From Triplophysa rosa (lineage: Eukaryota > Chordata > Actinopteri > Cypriniformes > Nemacheilidae), in NCBI RefSeq assembly GCF_024868665.1, contig NC_079891.1:19891641-19955640 (forward strand): DNA of 64,000 bases. Reading direction: 5' to 3'. Below are positions 1 to 12,435 of this stretch, one piece after another. Within the stretch, counting starts at the first letter, position 1, and every line of letters starts with the position of its first letter. The notes under the pieces are model-generated. The model was given only the letters and a program-made list of their open reading frames with translations, had not been told where the DNA came from and did not search any database. Both the position numbers and the translations under genes were made by a program.

Positions 1-664
1 GAATATTATTTATTAAATATTGACATCTGATCTATCAGTTTGTTGAAAACCTTTGGTAAAAACTAGATTTTTTTCATCTTAAGGTTGATATTTGCATGCA
101 ATTGCCCTAAAAAGATAAAGAGAGAGAAAGAACGAAAGAAGAAATAGCTGTTTTAAAGATGTAGTCACAGATGTTAACTACATCAACAAACTAATAGAAC
201 CGCTGTTTCTGTTACTCAAATTTACACAAACACTGCAAGACAGAAGCTGACTTCCACTGATATTGTTGGAAATAAATATACAATCCCTCACATTACACAC
301 ACAGCAGAAAACGCAACACAGATGGTTTGTCGCTGTATCAAAGTTCATCAAAGTTCATTGTAACAAAGACATTGCATACACAGTTATTATCCCCTCCATA
401 AATAAGTCAACATTTCTACAAAAAAGAAAAAGACAAAAAACAGCCAGCCTTGAGCCTGTACTGATCCCATAAGCAAAATATATGTTTGGCCAAAGACTTG
501 AATCTAAAAACAGACTTAAGAATTTGATTCTTGTCAGTAGACTCAAGATTTCCACTAGTTCCAATGCACAATTTTGTCTTCTGAAACAAAATTCAGGATA
601 ATTTGCCATAAATAAGTGATCAGGGATTGAAAATGGATTTTGCCCTGACATGTTCACCAATGGC
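1..664. other. No gene seen (AT-rich non-coding DNA)
   Basis: This is AT-rich sequence with short purine runs (for example around 115-145). ORFs on either strand are short, have no recognisable domain and look like chance. It most likely belongs to the large eda first intron inferred for the left third of the window. Confidence 0.5.
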
Positions 665-740
665 CAGGGGCGGTTCTAGGGTGAATGGATATCCGGGGCT
701 TAGCCCAGAGACATCCATATATAGCCGTTTCTCAATATGC
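665..740. mobile_element. hAT-type end fragment
   Basis: The stretch opens with CAGGGGCGGTTCTAGG, which matches the terminal repeat of the complete small hAT element at 20389-20805. No matching second end was found nearby, so this is a solo terminal fragment. A younger hAT MITE lies just to its right. Confidence 0.45.
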
Positions 741-748
741 ATTCTTTA

Positions 749-1316
749 GTAGGGGTGCACGATAAATTATCGGCCATATAAATAAAATTTAGGCCGATGT
801 ATTATAGCCGATAAATCACAAATCATTTCCTCTGGTTAAACTTCTTCAGCTGCATGCTGCTCACAGTTAAAATACAGTACAGTAATGTCTTTCTGTCATG
901 ATCATTCACTTACTGCTATTAGCAAAACATTGTTGATGTAGATACAGTATTTATGAATGGTTCAATTATAGGAACAAAAGCTTATTGTTTGAATCAGACT
1001 GCTGATTGAATCAGACAGACTGCTCTGGAAGAACATCTATAATGTGTTTATTAAATATACCAGAAAAGTTTGAAGGTTAAAGAATCGTTAACTAGTGTAA
1101 AGTAGGCTTGGTACATGATTTTCAGGGGAAAAAAGAGAACTAACGGTTACCTTGTTTTCTGCAGTGAATGTTTTCAAATAAAAGCAGTTTCCACTTTTTA
1201 CCTCTTGTTTCAGTCTTAGGGAATTTTATATTCATATTTAGATTCTGTATATCGGCCATATATCAGTTATCGGCTTGTATCGTTAACGGTCAAAATTTAC
1301 ATATCGGTGCATCCCT
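749..1316. mobile_element. Non-autonomous hAT MITE with 8-bp target duplication
   Basis: The element is bounded by inverted ends: AGGGGTGCAC on the left and, reading inward from the right, AGGGATGCACCGATA. It is flanked on both sides by the identical octamer ATTCTTTA (741-748 and 1317-1324). An 8-bp target duplication is the hallmark of hAT transposition. At 568 bp and with no transposase ORF, it must have been moved by an autonomous relative. ATCGGCC/TATCGG motifs inside both ends are common in teleost hAT MITEs. Confidence 0.75.
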
Positions 1317-1324
1317 ATTCTTTA

Positions 1325-2010
1325 GCGATCTTGTGTCCTCGTATTCTCGTCCTACATCATCATGAACAGGCAAAGTCCAGTTTCAATACTCAAGAACAAA
1401 AGAACAGAGAATGCATGGAAGTACCTGGATGTGTTCGTGATATTAAGGATTCATCGTATGCATACTTGTGCATACCGAACCCACCTGAAGTCCCAGAAGT
1501 CACAGCGGCGCATCCGTCCGAGTACGTATGCAAAAGACGCGAAATATGAGCGGCCCCTAAGTGATTCGTACAGGGCGTGGTAATGCTGGGTTATCCTGTG
1601 ATTTTTTTATTAAATGTTAACAAATGCTGATTTTTATTGATTTAAAATTGATTGGTTTATCATTTGTTCACAATGGGATTGTCATACAGGCCCTTATGTA
1701 TCCATCTTAAGATTTGACGTGGAATACTTTGCACAAATTATAACAAACTTGACACAAGGCTGAAATGTCAATGTCCACCTAATATTTTGGAGAAAACGGC
1801 TTTAAGAAGCCACCACTGTACATCTGATATATATGGAGCTAGTACTGGAAACCTCTGGGACTGCCACTAATCTTGAGCAACATCTAAAAAGTGTTACACT
1901 CTCCCTTAAATACTGCCAAATGAGTTTAGAATGTGTGCCAGAAGCTTCAATCAGATCAAGTCATGACATTACAGTGAGTACAGCGAGTTTCATGGTGAGG
2001 CCTCATTTAA
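1325..2010. other. No gene seen
   Basis: The sequence at 1325-1580 continues the sequence lying left of the hAT MITE at 749, so that MITE probably landed inside an older, unidentified repeat. The rest is AT-rich and featureless. Short ORFs here (for example 1833-2015) show no domain. Confidence 0.4.
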
Positions 2011-2312
2011 AGTGATAGATCAACCAAAACTGAAAATAAAATTGAAAACATTTTTTTATTCAAAACTTTAGGACTCAAAAGAACACAAAAGAAGATATTT
2101 TGAAGAATGTTGGTAACTGAACAATGGCAGTACCTATTCACTTGCATTGGGTTTTGTGTCTATACAAGTGAATGGGTACTGTCGTTGTTCAGTTAACAAC
2201 ATTCTTCAAAATATCTTATGTGTTCTGCAGAAAAAAGTCATACATAGTTGAACTGACAAAAGAGTGAGTAAATGATGCTGGAATTTTCATTTTTGGGTGA
2301 ACTATCCCTTTA
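2011..2312. mobile_element. TTAA-type teleost MITE (GGGATAGTTCACCC family), degenerate
   Basis: The right end reads TTTTGGGTGAACTATCCC, the inverted terminal motif seen in several other copies here. The middle is a large palindrome: AAGATATTTTGAAGAATGTT near 2093 and its complement near 2200. The left end has diverged (GATAGATCAACC). It is non-coding. The family resembles the short inverted-repeat elements described in zebrafish, but the family name is inference. Confidence 0.65.
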
Positions 2313-2344
2313 TATGTGAACATAGTAATGCAGTGAACATTTAT

Positions 2345-2398
2345 CATGCCCTGGAAGTTGCTTCAGATAAAAGCGTCTGGCAAAGATGTGAATTTAAA
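2345..2398 (+). repeat. SINE 3' tail fragment
   Basis: The sequence around TTGCTTCAGATAAAAGCGTC followed by TGGCAAA resembles the conserved 3' tail of the cyprinid tRNA-derived SINE that is more complete at 13404-13560. The tRNA-like head is missing. Confidence 0.4.
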
Positions 2399-3285
2399 TG
2401 TGAAACACAAGCAATGTGAGCAATGTGCAACTGGCATGTTCTAAATATTGAGTAAGTATGTCCTAATGGCCATCACAGGTTAGCAAAATATTACCAAATT
2501 GTTTTTATTTACATTAGTTTCATATCTAGATGACAGTAAGTGTTTTACAGCAAAATCGTGTAGTCAAAGCCCCATTTCACCCAATAAAACTTTGTCTAGT
2601 TTTTGAACATCCAGTCTATTTCGGCCTGTCATCACCGCATCAAAATGACAACTGTAAAAACCTCTAGCACCAAATTGAGTGTAAGTGTGCGCATGAGTTT
2701 GTATGCTCGCATACAACTATTTGCCCTGCTAACTCAAACCAGACCCTGGGCTCGATTCCCTCTCTCTCTCACACACAAACACACACTGCAAAGGTCGTGT
2801 GTCTGGTGCCATGAGCGGTTTGTAAAGTGAGGCGTTCCCGTTTGTCTGAAGGTTCTTGAGCGTTTGGGGGGATTAATAGCAGCTGATGAAGAGAATACGG
2901 CAGAAAAATGAACAGCTGTGGAAAGAGAGAATCTGCGACGACTCAAAGCAGTCAATTCTGTCATCTGCTAGTCTTCACCCTGAGCCCCATGTGAAACCTC
3001 TCTGGGCACACGGTCTGTTTCTGTGCACCTAGAAATGAAATGCACCACAATACACAATCGTACGCACGACAAACTGTCACATACGCACTAGGGCTTAACT
3101 ATAAGGATTTGTTCTGCAGGTCCAGATTTGTACTGATCCTGCTGATAATTGTAATGGCTTTACCACAACATTTTATATATGGCAATATTACCAAAAACCT
3201 TTCACAGTGTTTTTTAGGATAAAAATCTATACCAAGATACAGTTATATAAATAGAAACCCAAATATGTTCACATCACAGATGTTA

Positions 3286-3400
3286 GGGATGCAGCAATAC
3301 AGCTCACCCACGGTTCAATACGAACCTCGGTTTATGGCCCACGGTTTTCGGTTCAGTTCTGATGGCTTCGGCACATTAAAGTGCTTTTTGATTGTTTTAT
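3286..3400. mobile_element. hAT-like terminal fragment
   Basis: It begins TAGGGATGCAGCAATACAGC and continues with repeated CGGTT motifs, as in teleost hAT MITEs of the AGGGATGCACCGATA type. No partner end or target duplication was found. The tandem array at 3744 may sit inside the remains of this element. Confidence 0.35.
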
Positions 3401-3743
3401 GCTTATGTGACAGGAACAGTAAAAACTTATTATTTTTATTATCTTTAAGCAAAAAACAACTTGTACAAATTCCTGGTGTATTTAATAAATGTAAAGATTT
3501 ACACTGGCAGCTCACAGCAGTTTTTGGTTTACTGTTCATCAACATGCCAGTAAAATAAGCTTCTTGAAGAGGTTTTGCGCATCAGAGTAATTAAAATGAC
3601 GTAATGCAAAACTTGCGATTACTGTAATCGAAGTAAACATGCGCTCAATGGGAAAGGCCAAAGATAATATATTAACAAGGTGTGCCACTGCCATTGCAAT
3701 AAATTAGAAGAAATGCAATGCTAAATAGCTGCTTGGAGGCGCT

Positions 3744-4199
3744 CTTGCTATGACGTAAATAGCTGTCCGAAATGCCGCCGAGTGGCATGACTTTCATTAA
3801 ACGGACTTTGGCATGGTGCTGAAAGAGACACTCTTTCTGCATGTGCTGAGAGCAACGCGAGCGTGCTGCTTTCGTATGCAGTGTAAAAATACATTCTTGC
3901 TATGACGTAAATAGCTGTCCGAAATGCCGCCGAGTGGCATGACTTTCATTAAACGGACTTTGGCATGGTGCTGAAAGAGACACTCTTTCTGCATGTGCTG
4001 AGAGCAACGCGAGCGTGCTGCTTTCGTATGCAGTGTAAAAATACATTCTTGCTATGACGTAAATAGCTGTCCGAAATGCCGCCGAGTGGCATGACTTTCA
4101 TTAAACGGACTTTGGCATGGTGCTGAAAGAGACACTCTTTCTGCATGTGCTGAGAGCAACGCGAGCGTGCTGCTTTCGTATGCAGTGTAAAAATACATT
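3744..4199. repeat. Three head-to-tail copies of a 152-bp unit
   Basis: Copies run 3744-3895, 3896-4047 and 4048-4199. Read by eye they are identical over the whole unit, so the amplification is recent or homogenised. Each unit starts CTTGCTATGACGTAAATAGC, contains a CRE-like TGACGTAA, and ends in AAAATACATT. Because 152 is not a multiple of three, the short ORFs crossing the units are chance products. There are no spacers, so this is not a CRISPR array. It lies in the inferred eda first intron. Confidence 0.9.
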
Positions 4200-4281
4200 C
4201 TTGATGTGCCAAATTTGGACATTATCACTTTAGTACAACGGGCATACAATAAAGCCAGCTCGCGTCTGTTCGTCAGCATTA

Positions 4282-4623
4282 CTGTGCGTTCAGACCGCCA
4301 CCGTCGAGAGCGTCAAAAAGCGCTCTGGGCGCCCTGCCAACAACGCTGTAGAAAGATTCGTGGACGCTCTGGCGCTCTGACGTAGACCAAAGTTTACAGG
4401 GCTGCATTCTCTGGAATCCTCTCAAGCGGTGGACTTCAACGTTCCGATTGGTTGCCGCCGAACCGCGTCATAGCTCATTACCATAAAGTTGACCTGATTT
4501 CAACTCTCCTTGACGCCCTCAACGCCAAGACACGCCGCGCCGCTGCTCGCTGCCGGCTCACATTGAAAATGAATGACTTCCGGCCACTTTGACGCTCTCG
4601 ACGGCGGCAGTCTGAACGCACAG
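4282..4623. mobile_element. PIF/Harbinger-type MITE with TTA target duplication
   Basis: Long inverted ends are present: CTGTGCGTTCAGACCGCCAC on the left; the right end read inward starts CTGTGCGTTCAGACTGCCGC. They stay similar for over 35 bp through CGTCGAGAGCGTCAAA. Both sides are flanked by TTA (4279-4281, 4624-4626), the TWA target duplication typical of PIF/Harbinger elements. The 342-bp element has no transposase. Confidence 0.75.
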
Positions 4624-4990
4624 TTATACTCGACAACAGCACATTGCTTCTCATGTTGCAGGCAGTCTCGCCTCACCGCCCGACCACCACTCGCTATTAG
4701 ATATTACTCGCGGGAATACATTTATCTATCTCAGCATACAGACTTATACAGAAAAAATACAGTTTTTTTAAACATATTTTTTATATATATTTTTTAAACA
4801 CTATCAAAAATGTAAAATTACAGAAAAATACAGCAAATTTTCAAACAAAAACGGGGAAAATTTTAATTTTACAGGAAAAATTTTAATTTTACGGTTTATT
4901 TCTGGATCCACTGCTGCCAGAAAATTTCAGTTTTTAAATACGTTTTCGTCGTCTTCATCACATTAAGTCTCACATGTTGCATCTCATTAA

Positions 4991-5690
4991 AGGGGTGGTG
5001 CAACGGTGTGTCATGCATTCTGACTTCTTTACAATGTTAAGCGTGCTGTCTTCTCATGCTTAACATGGTCAACTTGTTAAAAAACGAGTTGGGCGTATTA
5101 CGTAGTAGTTCTGTGCTCGATACACTCCCCCAGCGATCTTACAGGTTTCGGAAAGTTTTTTTCGAACATATAAAACTGTTTCGTAACAATTTTTCTTAGT
5201 CCCTTATTGGACAATTCTCCCGAAAAAGCACGCGGCACACGGAGAGCAGGAGGAGCATGCGCACACGTCACTTTCACTTGTGTGCAGGAGAGAGAGCATA
5301 CAGTACGTTCGCAGAGTTCAGGTGTTTGTTTGTTCACTGCATTTGGGTGATGAATGTTATATAAATGGTGGATATAACGCTGGATTTGGAGATCATTTGA
5401 AACTGATATATGGAGCCGTCCCAGCGCTAAAAGATGCCGGACATGAACCGCATGCGGTGAGTGAAACTGTGTCTGTGCTTTGTTGGCGCACGTGCTTTAG
5501 TTCAGCCTACCCCTCCCCCCCGCACGCGCCATATGCTTTCGGAAATAATCATACAGCTGTATCTATCTTTTATAAATGTGATCAAACTAAACACTCTTCG
5601 AAGATACGAAGTATGCAATACTACTCTATAGGTACTCAAGATTAATATGAGATTGGAAGAAACCGCGTGTGTTAGGGCCGCTTTAATGTG
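4991..5690 (+). mobile_element. Kolobok-like (TTAA) element remnant carrying a THAP exon
   Basis: The left boundary is TTAA (4987-4990) followed by AGGGGTGGTGCAACG, similar in form to the TTAA-AGGT end of the THAP-bearing element at 12436. Inside is a THAP-domain fragment (5280-5456) ending at a GTGAGT donor, just as in the other copy. A possible right boundary is the CTTTAA at 5681-5686, but that end is weak. Kolobok transposons combine TTAA targets with THAP-containing proteins; assignment to that superfamily is inference. Confidence 0.45.
5280..5456 (+). pseudogene. THAP-domain exon fragment
   Basis: The reading frame gives VCSLHLGDECYINGGYNAGF followed by LKLIYGAVPAL. This is the C-terminal half of a C2CH THAP zinc finger: the CxxH pair, then the hydrophobic end with an AVP motif. 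The exon ends at GTGAGT (5457-5462). The first Cys pair is not recognisable upstream, so the finger is incomplete. It parallels the THAP exon at 12742-13029, and both are transposon cargo rather than host THAP genes. Confidence 0.5.
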
Positions 5691-5699
5691 TATTCTAAT

Positions 5700-6840
5700 G
5701 TGATGTGCAGGAGTGACACAATTCACAACGCCCACTTATTTACATATTGCAGTATACACAGAAAAATATGTTGTGGTTTGAAATTTTATTCTGTCCCAAT
5801 GGTATATGCAACTTTCAATAAAAATGGTATATATTTTTTTTATTTGCAATAGAAAACTAGTACTATGACAGCTATAGAAATACACTTTTCCTTAAAAGTA
5901 TGTCATTTATCAATATCAATTCTTGCTTTATGCCTCCAAATCTATTACAAGTCATTTTGGCAAATGACAAACCCTCATCTTTTACCCAGGTTCTTATGTA
6001 ACAGAAACGTAAGAAAACCAAGTGTTAAAAGTTCACAAAGAAAAAACACACGCAAATCAACGAACGTTAGACGTAGTGACAATGCAACACTGGCCCTGTA
6101 AGAACAAACAACAGTCCTGACTTACCCTGAACTTGCGCTACACATAAATGAATCCACGTGCACCTCACATGCACACCACTGAGCGCCAACAGATTGGAAT
6201 CCCGATTCATTTGATTTAAACTTTGCCCTCACTAAGCACTTAACTACAGCCACACTCGCTTCCACCCCAACTGTTCCAGCAAACTACATGAGACGGAGTC
6301 ATCGGTAACAAATCTTGTGGCTTGGACCACGCACACACGGACTCGGTGCATACATCACAAATATTTACCCAGAACTCAAGACGGGAAACATGTTAGTGAG
6401 AGATCACAGAGCACCGCGCATATTTTTCAAAGATTACATGTCTGAGCGTGTGTGTTGTGATGTATGCAAACCATGACAGCTTCAAACAAAAGTTTCGGCT
6501 CATCAGACAAACATTCGCCTATTTGTTAGTCTCTATTCTTCTCTCATTATTTTCTCTTTGTTTCTTTCTCTTCATATTTATCCTTGGTCGGGTTTGTTGC
6601 GTGAGTCACCAGAACTGGAAAATGAACGTTTCTGTAACACTGAAATCCCAGTATATACACACAGATGAGGTCTTAAAATTAATTCATAAGTAATACATAC
6701 TATCCTGAGTAATGGTCGTAATGCAATAGTGCTGACAATAATGGAAACAAAGCCGCTTAAAGTGTCACTATAACACATAAAACTTTTTATCACAAATTAC
6801 CATCAAAATTTAACCATGAGGTTCAGGGGTCAATAATTCA
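5700..6840. other. No gene seen
   Basis: This is AT-rich non-coding DNA. ORFs at 5865-6101 and 6448-6693 show no domain and have the lysine/phenylalanine-rich composition of AT-rich noise. No transposon ends were recognised. Confidence 0.4.
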
Positions 6841-6898
6841 TATAAATATAAGTGGTGACCCTGAAACGGATCACGGATCGTGCTCTACGGTTCGGAAT

Positions 6899-7217
6899 GC
6901 ATGTGACCCACGGATTATCTGCGAATTTATTCATCAGGTAGTTTAAGCACGCACGCGCACGCGCTCTCGCTCTCTCTCCATTATCTGGACGAGTACAATA
7001 TTAAAGCACATTCTCGCGTATATCTTAACTTAAATTGCTGTGTAAAGCATGTGATCCACGGATTAACTGTAAATTTATTTATTAGAGAGTAAATGATAGT
7101 TTTAGCGCGCACGCGCTCTCACACTCTCTCCAGTTTTAGCGCGAACGCGCGCTCGCTCTCTTTCCCGTCTCTGGACGAGTACAATATGCGCATTCTCGCT
7201 TATATCTTAGCTTAAAC
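6899..7217. repeat. Imperfect tandem duplication (about 150-170 bp, two copies)
   Basis: Copy one starts GCATGTGACCCACGGATTAT at 6899 and copy two GCATGTGATCCACGGATTAA at 7048. Both continue through an acidic-looking GCGCACGCGCTCTC tract, then CTGGACGAGTACAATAT and a TATATCTTA-CTTAAA block. The second copy has an internal expansion of the GCGC/CTCTC tract. The preceding ACGGATCACGGATCG suggests a decayed hAT-like repeat as host. Confidence 0.65.
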
Positions 7218-7523
7218 TGCTGCATAAGCAGAAATGTTCTGTTGACTCAAAGCGCAAATGACGCGATTCATGCGCAAACGCGCACCACTTCAGCCGCCCA
7301 CTCATGATTCAGTAACGCATTTAAGAGAATGAGAGAAAGTCGTTCGAGATACTTCATCATGATCGCCACTTCATAACACCCATCACATTTATAATCTCAT
7401 TTCTAGAGATCCAGTTATCAGCTGTTTACTATGATTGCACGTTTATTTATTTGTTATACATATTGTCATTTTTGTGTGCATGCTTACTGTATGACATCAT
7501 CAGTCTGGCTTTCAGAACAAACA

Positions 7524-7750
7524 TTAAAGGGATAGTTCAGCCAAAAATAAAAATTCTTATTCCCCTTCATGTGGTTGTGAACCTGTGTATGACTCACAAC
7601 AGAAGATATTTTGAGGGATGTTTCAGTGGTTTGTGTTTATAAAATAGATGTCAATGGGGTTCCATGTTGTTTGGTTATTAACATTCTTCAAAAGATCTTC
7701 TTTTGTGTCATACAGGGTTGACAAGACATAAATGTGAATAAATGATGAAA
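7524..7750. mobile_element. TTAA-type teleost MITE, left end intact
   Basis: It opens with TTAAAGGGATAGTTCAGCC and contains the family's inner palindrome (AACAGAAGATATTTTGAGG and AACATTCTTCAAAAGATC). The right end is degenerate: AATGTGAATAAATGATGAAA in place of the canonical terminus. Non-coding. Confidence 0.7.
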
Positions 7751-8817
7751 GACCTTGTGATTTAGTGCCTCTAAAGAGAATCGTGCCCATACAATCACAT
7801 ACATACCAGCATACGTGCGCACACATGTGCCTGGAACGTGTTCAACATCTTGTTCAATGCAGGAGTTTCTGCTCCACCTTTACAATAGATTTTGTTTTAA
7901 TGCCAGACTTTAATAGCTTCATTAAAACACCTTAAAAAAAAGAAAACATTCTTTTCTCTTGAGACATCGTGGGACAAGGGAGACCTGGGGGTTAAAACCT
8001 CCATAAAGCTTTAAAGGTTTATATATTATATATATTTTCAAGACATCCGACTTGAAAGAAAAATGCCACAAGGCATCACGACACGAACCAAACGCCAAAC
8101 AGCTAGAAAGTGTAGACCCAAAATCAACCAATAACAGCCGTTCTTCCGCCAATCACACAGTGGCTGTCCTGACCACTGACCTTAATAGGTGGATGATGTC
8201 ACTGTGGGCTTGTCAGGTGGTCAAAAAGGAGACCCATGATCATGTGGTTAGTATTTTTTATGTTGGGCAATAGAACGTGTATGGCGATTTGGTTAAACGC
8301 TCGGTGTCGAGGCTAGGTCGCACCTGTCTGCAATTTGGCACATACTCTTCTCCACCTGCTCCCTTGATTTATTCTCTCACTCACTGGCTTTGTTCCCCCC
8401 AATTCTACTTTGCCTGGTGTAAAGGGCTCTGTGTTGTGGCTTTTAAACAATTCCAATTTAGGACAAACCACAAACCACATGAAACAGAGAGAGCAAGAGA
8501 TAGAGAGGCAAGGGGAGTGAAAGAGAGAGAGAGACATCTGCTCAACAGCTTGAAGGGCATTCAAATTAACATACAGCTCTTACATAGAAGGAAAGAAGAA
8601 AGGAGAGAGAGAAAGAAAGAGGGTGAGAAAAAGAAAGTAAAAATGTAAAGAATTTTCTAAATGCAAGTTTGATTGCCATAGATGAGGTGTTCTCATAATT
8701 GCGAGAATGATTTGCCTCTTCATGTAAACTAAGCTGCTGGAACATGTCACTAGCAATGCAAATGCTGTTGATTTGATTTTAATGGAACGGACAGTTGATA
8801 CAAAATATAGCCCGTTT
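7751..8817. other. No gene seen; purine-rich tract 8480-8640
   Basis: No exon-like ORF with convincing splice sites was found. A GA-rich, low-complexity tract (GAGAGA, GAAAGA) occupies about 8485-8640 and accounts for the lysine/arginine-rich ORF over it. Confidence 0.4.
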
Positions 8818-9318
8818 CAGAGTCCTGCACGGGTCCAGTTTGATAAACCCGCAACCGCAGTAATTAAAAGAACACCCGACCCGACATCGGACAGCAGCAC
8901 TAATTTAATTCCGTAATTTAAAGCCGCTAAAGGCTAAGATGCCATCAAGGCTAAATAATCCTTAGTGCGGAAAAGGGACCTGGAGCATGATGAGCTAAAA
9001 CTTTTATTTAAATTGTGATAAGAGTATCGAGTCTTCACTATAGCCGTCCATCAGTTGCACGCGATTGGCTACAACGCTCAGCGTTGCAAAGTGCGCTGCA
9101 ATTGACCCATCGCTAAGCCCCGCCCCCCTTAGATGCTGTCGCTAACTCAAACAAACACATGGAGTTCGCTAATGTCTTGCAATGAGAGCTGTCAGTGTGA
9201 AAGCCTTGTCCCAAGAGTGTTTTCACACATTTTGCACACACTCTCGTTGGGGAACATTCTAATGGGACTTAAATAGTATCTCATGGAGGGATTTTACAAT
9301 AAATTTTACAATAAGTAT

Positions 9319-10586
9319 TAGGGGTGTAACGATACACTCAGCTCACGATTCGGTACATATCTCGATGCTGGGTTCACGATACGATACACATCTCGAAATT
9401 TTGAACAAAATTAAAAAATGAAACTGAAATTCAAAATAACATTTATTTTCAAAATATTAACAATTTCAGTAACTTATTTTGTTGCACATACAAATTAATA
9501 AAGAATCGTAACATTTTAAGGCTTAACTGAATTTAGAATTAAGATCAGTGTCAATTTTGACAGCAAATTTTGATTTAGTTTTAGTCATAGTCTTTTGACT
9601 AAAATGCAATTTAGTTTTAGTCATCCCAATTTATCATAGTTTTAGTCTATTTTTAGTCTACGGAATCTACATTATATTTGTCTACTAAAATCTATCTGGA
9701 TTAACTCATTTAATTGGTGTAATTAAATGTTCCATACAAAGATTTAACTGTTTCGACATAATTTACTTTACCTTGGAATTAAATGAAACCAGGTCATTAC
9801 CTTTATTTTTCAGAAAAGTTGAGTAACTACTGGATATGCATTGTTGTAACACAGAGAATATTAGACCATGAACGACATATAGCAGTTCAGTCAGTCTCAT
9901 TTTGACTCAATTGACTCGTTCGTTCGTTCAATGTACTGTTCATTCAGTACATTCAACCAATGAAACGCTCTGATAGAGCTCACGCTCAAGCGCTATTGGC
10001 TCGTGTCTCTTTGAAGTTGCGCTGTCTTTGCTTGAGACAGTAATGAATGAGAAAAATCTTTCAAAAAGACATATTACATACATTGTATTACATTTCTTCA
10101 ATCATGCAGATCACATACTTGTTTTTTAGCATGTCATTCGATTTTTTAATATATATACAGTACGACTCACTTCATCGCTTCTCTGATCGGAACAGCGCAG
10201 TTTTTTGGGGGGCTTACTTTATGTTGCATATCACGTTATGCAGCAGCTCATGTTAGCGGATAAATTAACATTGACATTTAAAAAAATTTGTGCTGCCTTT
10301 ATAATGAGTTTCGGGGTGACTCGCCTGCAGTCACGCTTTAAGTTTGCTGTGTTTTAACGGCGATTGTGAAGGAAAATATGACGCTTTGTAAACCACTTGG
10401 AGACACAGATTGTGTCTTGTGCTTCTCTCTCTACCGCATATGTGAGATAAGCACACGTGACGCGCTGGCGCAGAGTAGGTAGCATCTTGACCGCTGAACG
10501 AATAGAATTAAACTTATCGTAAAATATCCCCATCTAACATTTTTGCATCGCAAAATATCGTAATACGAAGTATCGTTACACCCCTA
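9319..10586. mobile_element. hAT element nested in the 8818-13711 hAT
   Basis: Inverted ends TAGGGGTGTAACGATAC (left) and GTATCGTTACACCCCTA (right) are perfect complements over 17 bp. Flanks are ATAAGTAT (9311-9318) and ATAAATAT (10587-10594), an 8-bp target duplication with one mismatch. The 1.27-kb body has no recognisable transposase; the ORF at 10047-10256 has no domain. Confidence 0.75.
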
Positions 10587-12435
10587 ATAAATATGCAAGA
10601 TTAATTTGGAAGCAAGGGTTTACAGATTGCAATGCAAGTGGGAGAAGCCTGTTCATGTACCGCAGGGTAAGATTAAATAAATTTAAATGGAGAGGCACTG
10701 ACATATAGAACTCTGTTTGTGTGTTTTTGACCTGCAATGAACATGACGTGAGAACAGTTAGCTATTTAGGTTTGTATGTTAGCATGGACTCGCTAACTTT
10801 ACCGTTTTTAGTCATTGATACCTTACTGAAGCACATGATGACATTAACGTTCTGCTTGAGTACATGAAAATTGTAAATTAATAAGAGTATGACAACCATT
10901 TTCTTTGGAATTGGGGTTGAACCAGGTTACAGCACCCACATTTTGCTGTACGCCAGATAAGCACAGGACCGTGTAAAAGCAGCTTCGTATCAGCTGAGGC
11001 GAGTCGAAATAGTCTTGGCTACTGGATCCGTGTTCTGCCTGTGCGTATTATTTGCCGACCCGCACCTGAACCGCAAATGACACATGAATAATTATTCCAC
11101 CCGTTATATCAAATATTACCGGTTCACCCGCAGGGATGGGCAGTATTTATGATACATACATTTCAAATACGTATTTTAAATACAAAAAAGTATTTGATTG
11201 GGTTGATGAAAATGGCTTCATATTTTGTATCAAAATACTTCAGTGTTTATATTTTTGTAGTTTTAAAATACCGCAAAATATTTTGTAAGAAGTCTACGTG
11301 ATGACATCATAAAAATGTGGCCTCTGATTGGTGCCTACTCGGTAGTTTGTCCAGACTTGTCCAGAACAGAAAATTGGAAGAAGGTGGTCAAGGTAAGAAA
11401 CGTGCAGGCTGCAAGATTTCCTTCTATTTATTGCATAAATTGCTATCATTTTTAAGAGTTCATGTTAAGTTTTGGTCTTCGTGTTAGTAGCCTAGGCTAT
11501 CCTCAGCTCCAGTAGAGCGTTTATTTTCCTTTGCTGGACTAATGAACAGGTCCCATCGAAGAAGCCTAAATGCTACACTTTTTGAAAAACTTGTTGTGCT
11601 TAAAGGCATCAGCTAGATAGCTAAAGAGACTGCAATGTAGTCCACAGGCCACACACACACAATCACAAACTTACTCGCTCACCCACATTCACACATAAGT
11701 TTGTCTGTTTCTGTTAGACCTTTGTTAAATGTTCTGGAATACCTGCTCTGTTGTATTGTTACACCTTGCGAAGTTCTGTTAATACGTTTTGATTACATTT
11801 CTGGCTACATTTAAAAATTTCAAATCAAAATTTTGCTACAATGTTTGTTTTCAGCTCCCAATGATTGATAAATAAATATTTTATTGCTGAATATGTACCT
11901 TAATTCAAGTAGCTGCTTAATATGAGCATGATTTTGCATACCACTGCATGAACGACTGCCTGTCACTAATATATTATTATATGTTTATGATTATTTATGA
12001 TTAACAATCAAATGATTAATTAATGAGAAACTAGTTGCTATGAATACAGGTGCCAACAGTTGTCTTCTTATGAATGACTTGTTGTCAGTGTTGCTGATGC
12101 ACAGAAGGCCCTTTGTTACCAAACACCAAGTAACTAAATTAGGATACAATTACAAGTCATTTGCAAACTGAAAAACATTAAACTATTGGTAACTTTAAAA
12201 CTAACCTTCATCTGGGAGATCACAGCCAGGCATTATAATATACAATATTTGATCTGTTAACTGGTTGCATATGTCAGATTTATTGCATGACTTGGGCAGA
12301 GAAAAACTGTTTGCTATCAGACATTGTTAATCCACAGAATCAGTGTAATGGTGAAGGGATAGATCGCATAGGCCAATTGAGGGATTGTGAAGAAATTTCA
12401 TGCTCCCTTGTAAAAGTATTTTGTAGTATTTTTAA

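Noticed and set aside
3744..4199. CRISPR array
   Set aside because: Units are long, contiguous and without unique spacers, and the genome is eukaryotic.
3797..4212. Minus-strand ORFs of 65-87 codons repeating the same peptide
   Set aside because: They are translations of the 152-bp tandem units; the period is not divisible by three and the peptide has no domain.
6120..6300. Possible minus-strand exon ending at a GTAAGT donor near 6125, considered as eda exon 2
   Set aside because: The upstream sequence gives frames with stops and no furin-site or collagen motif.
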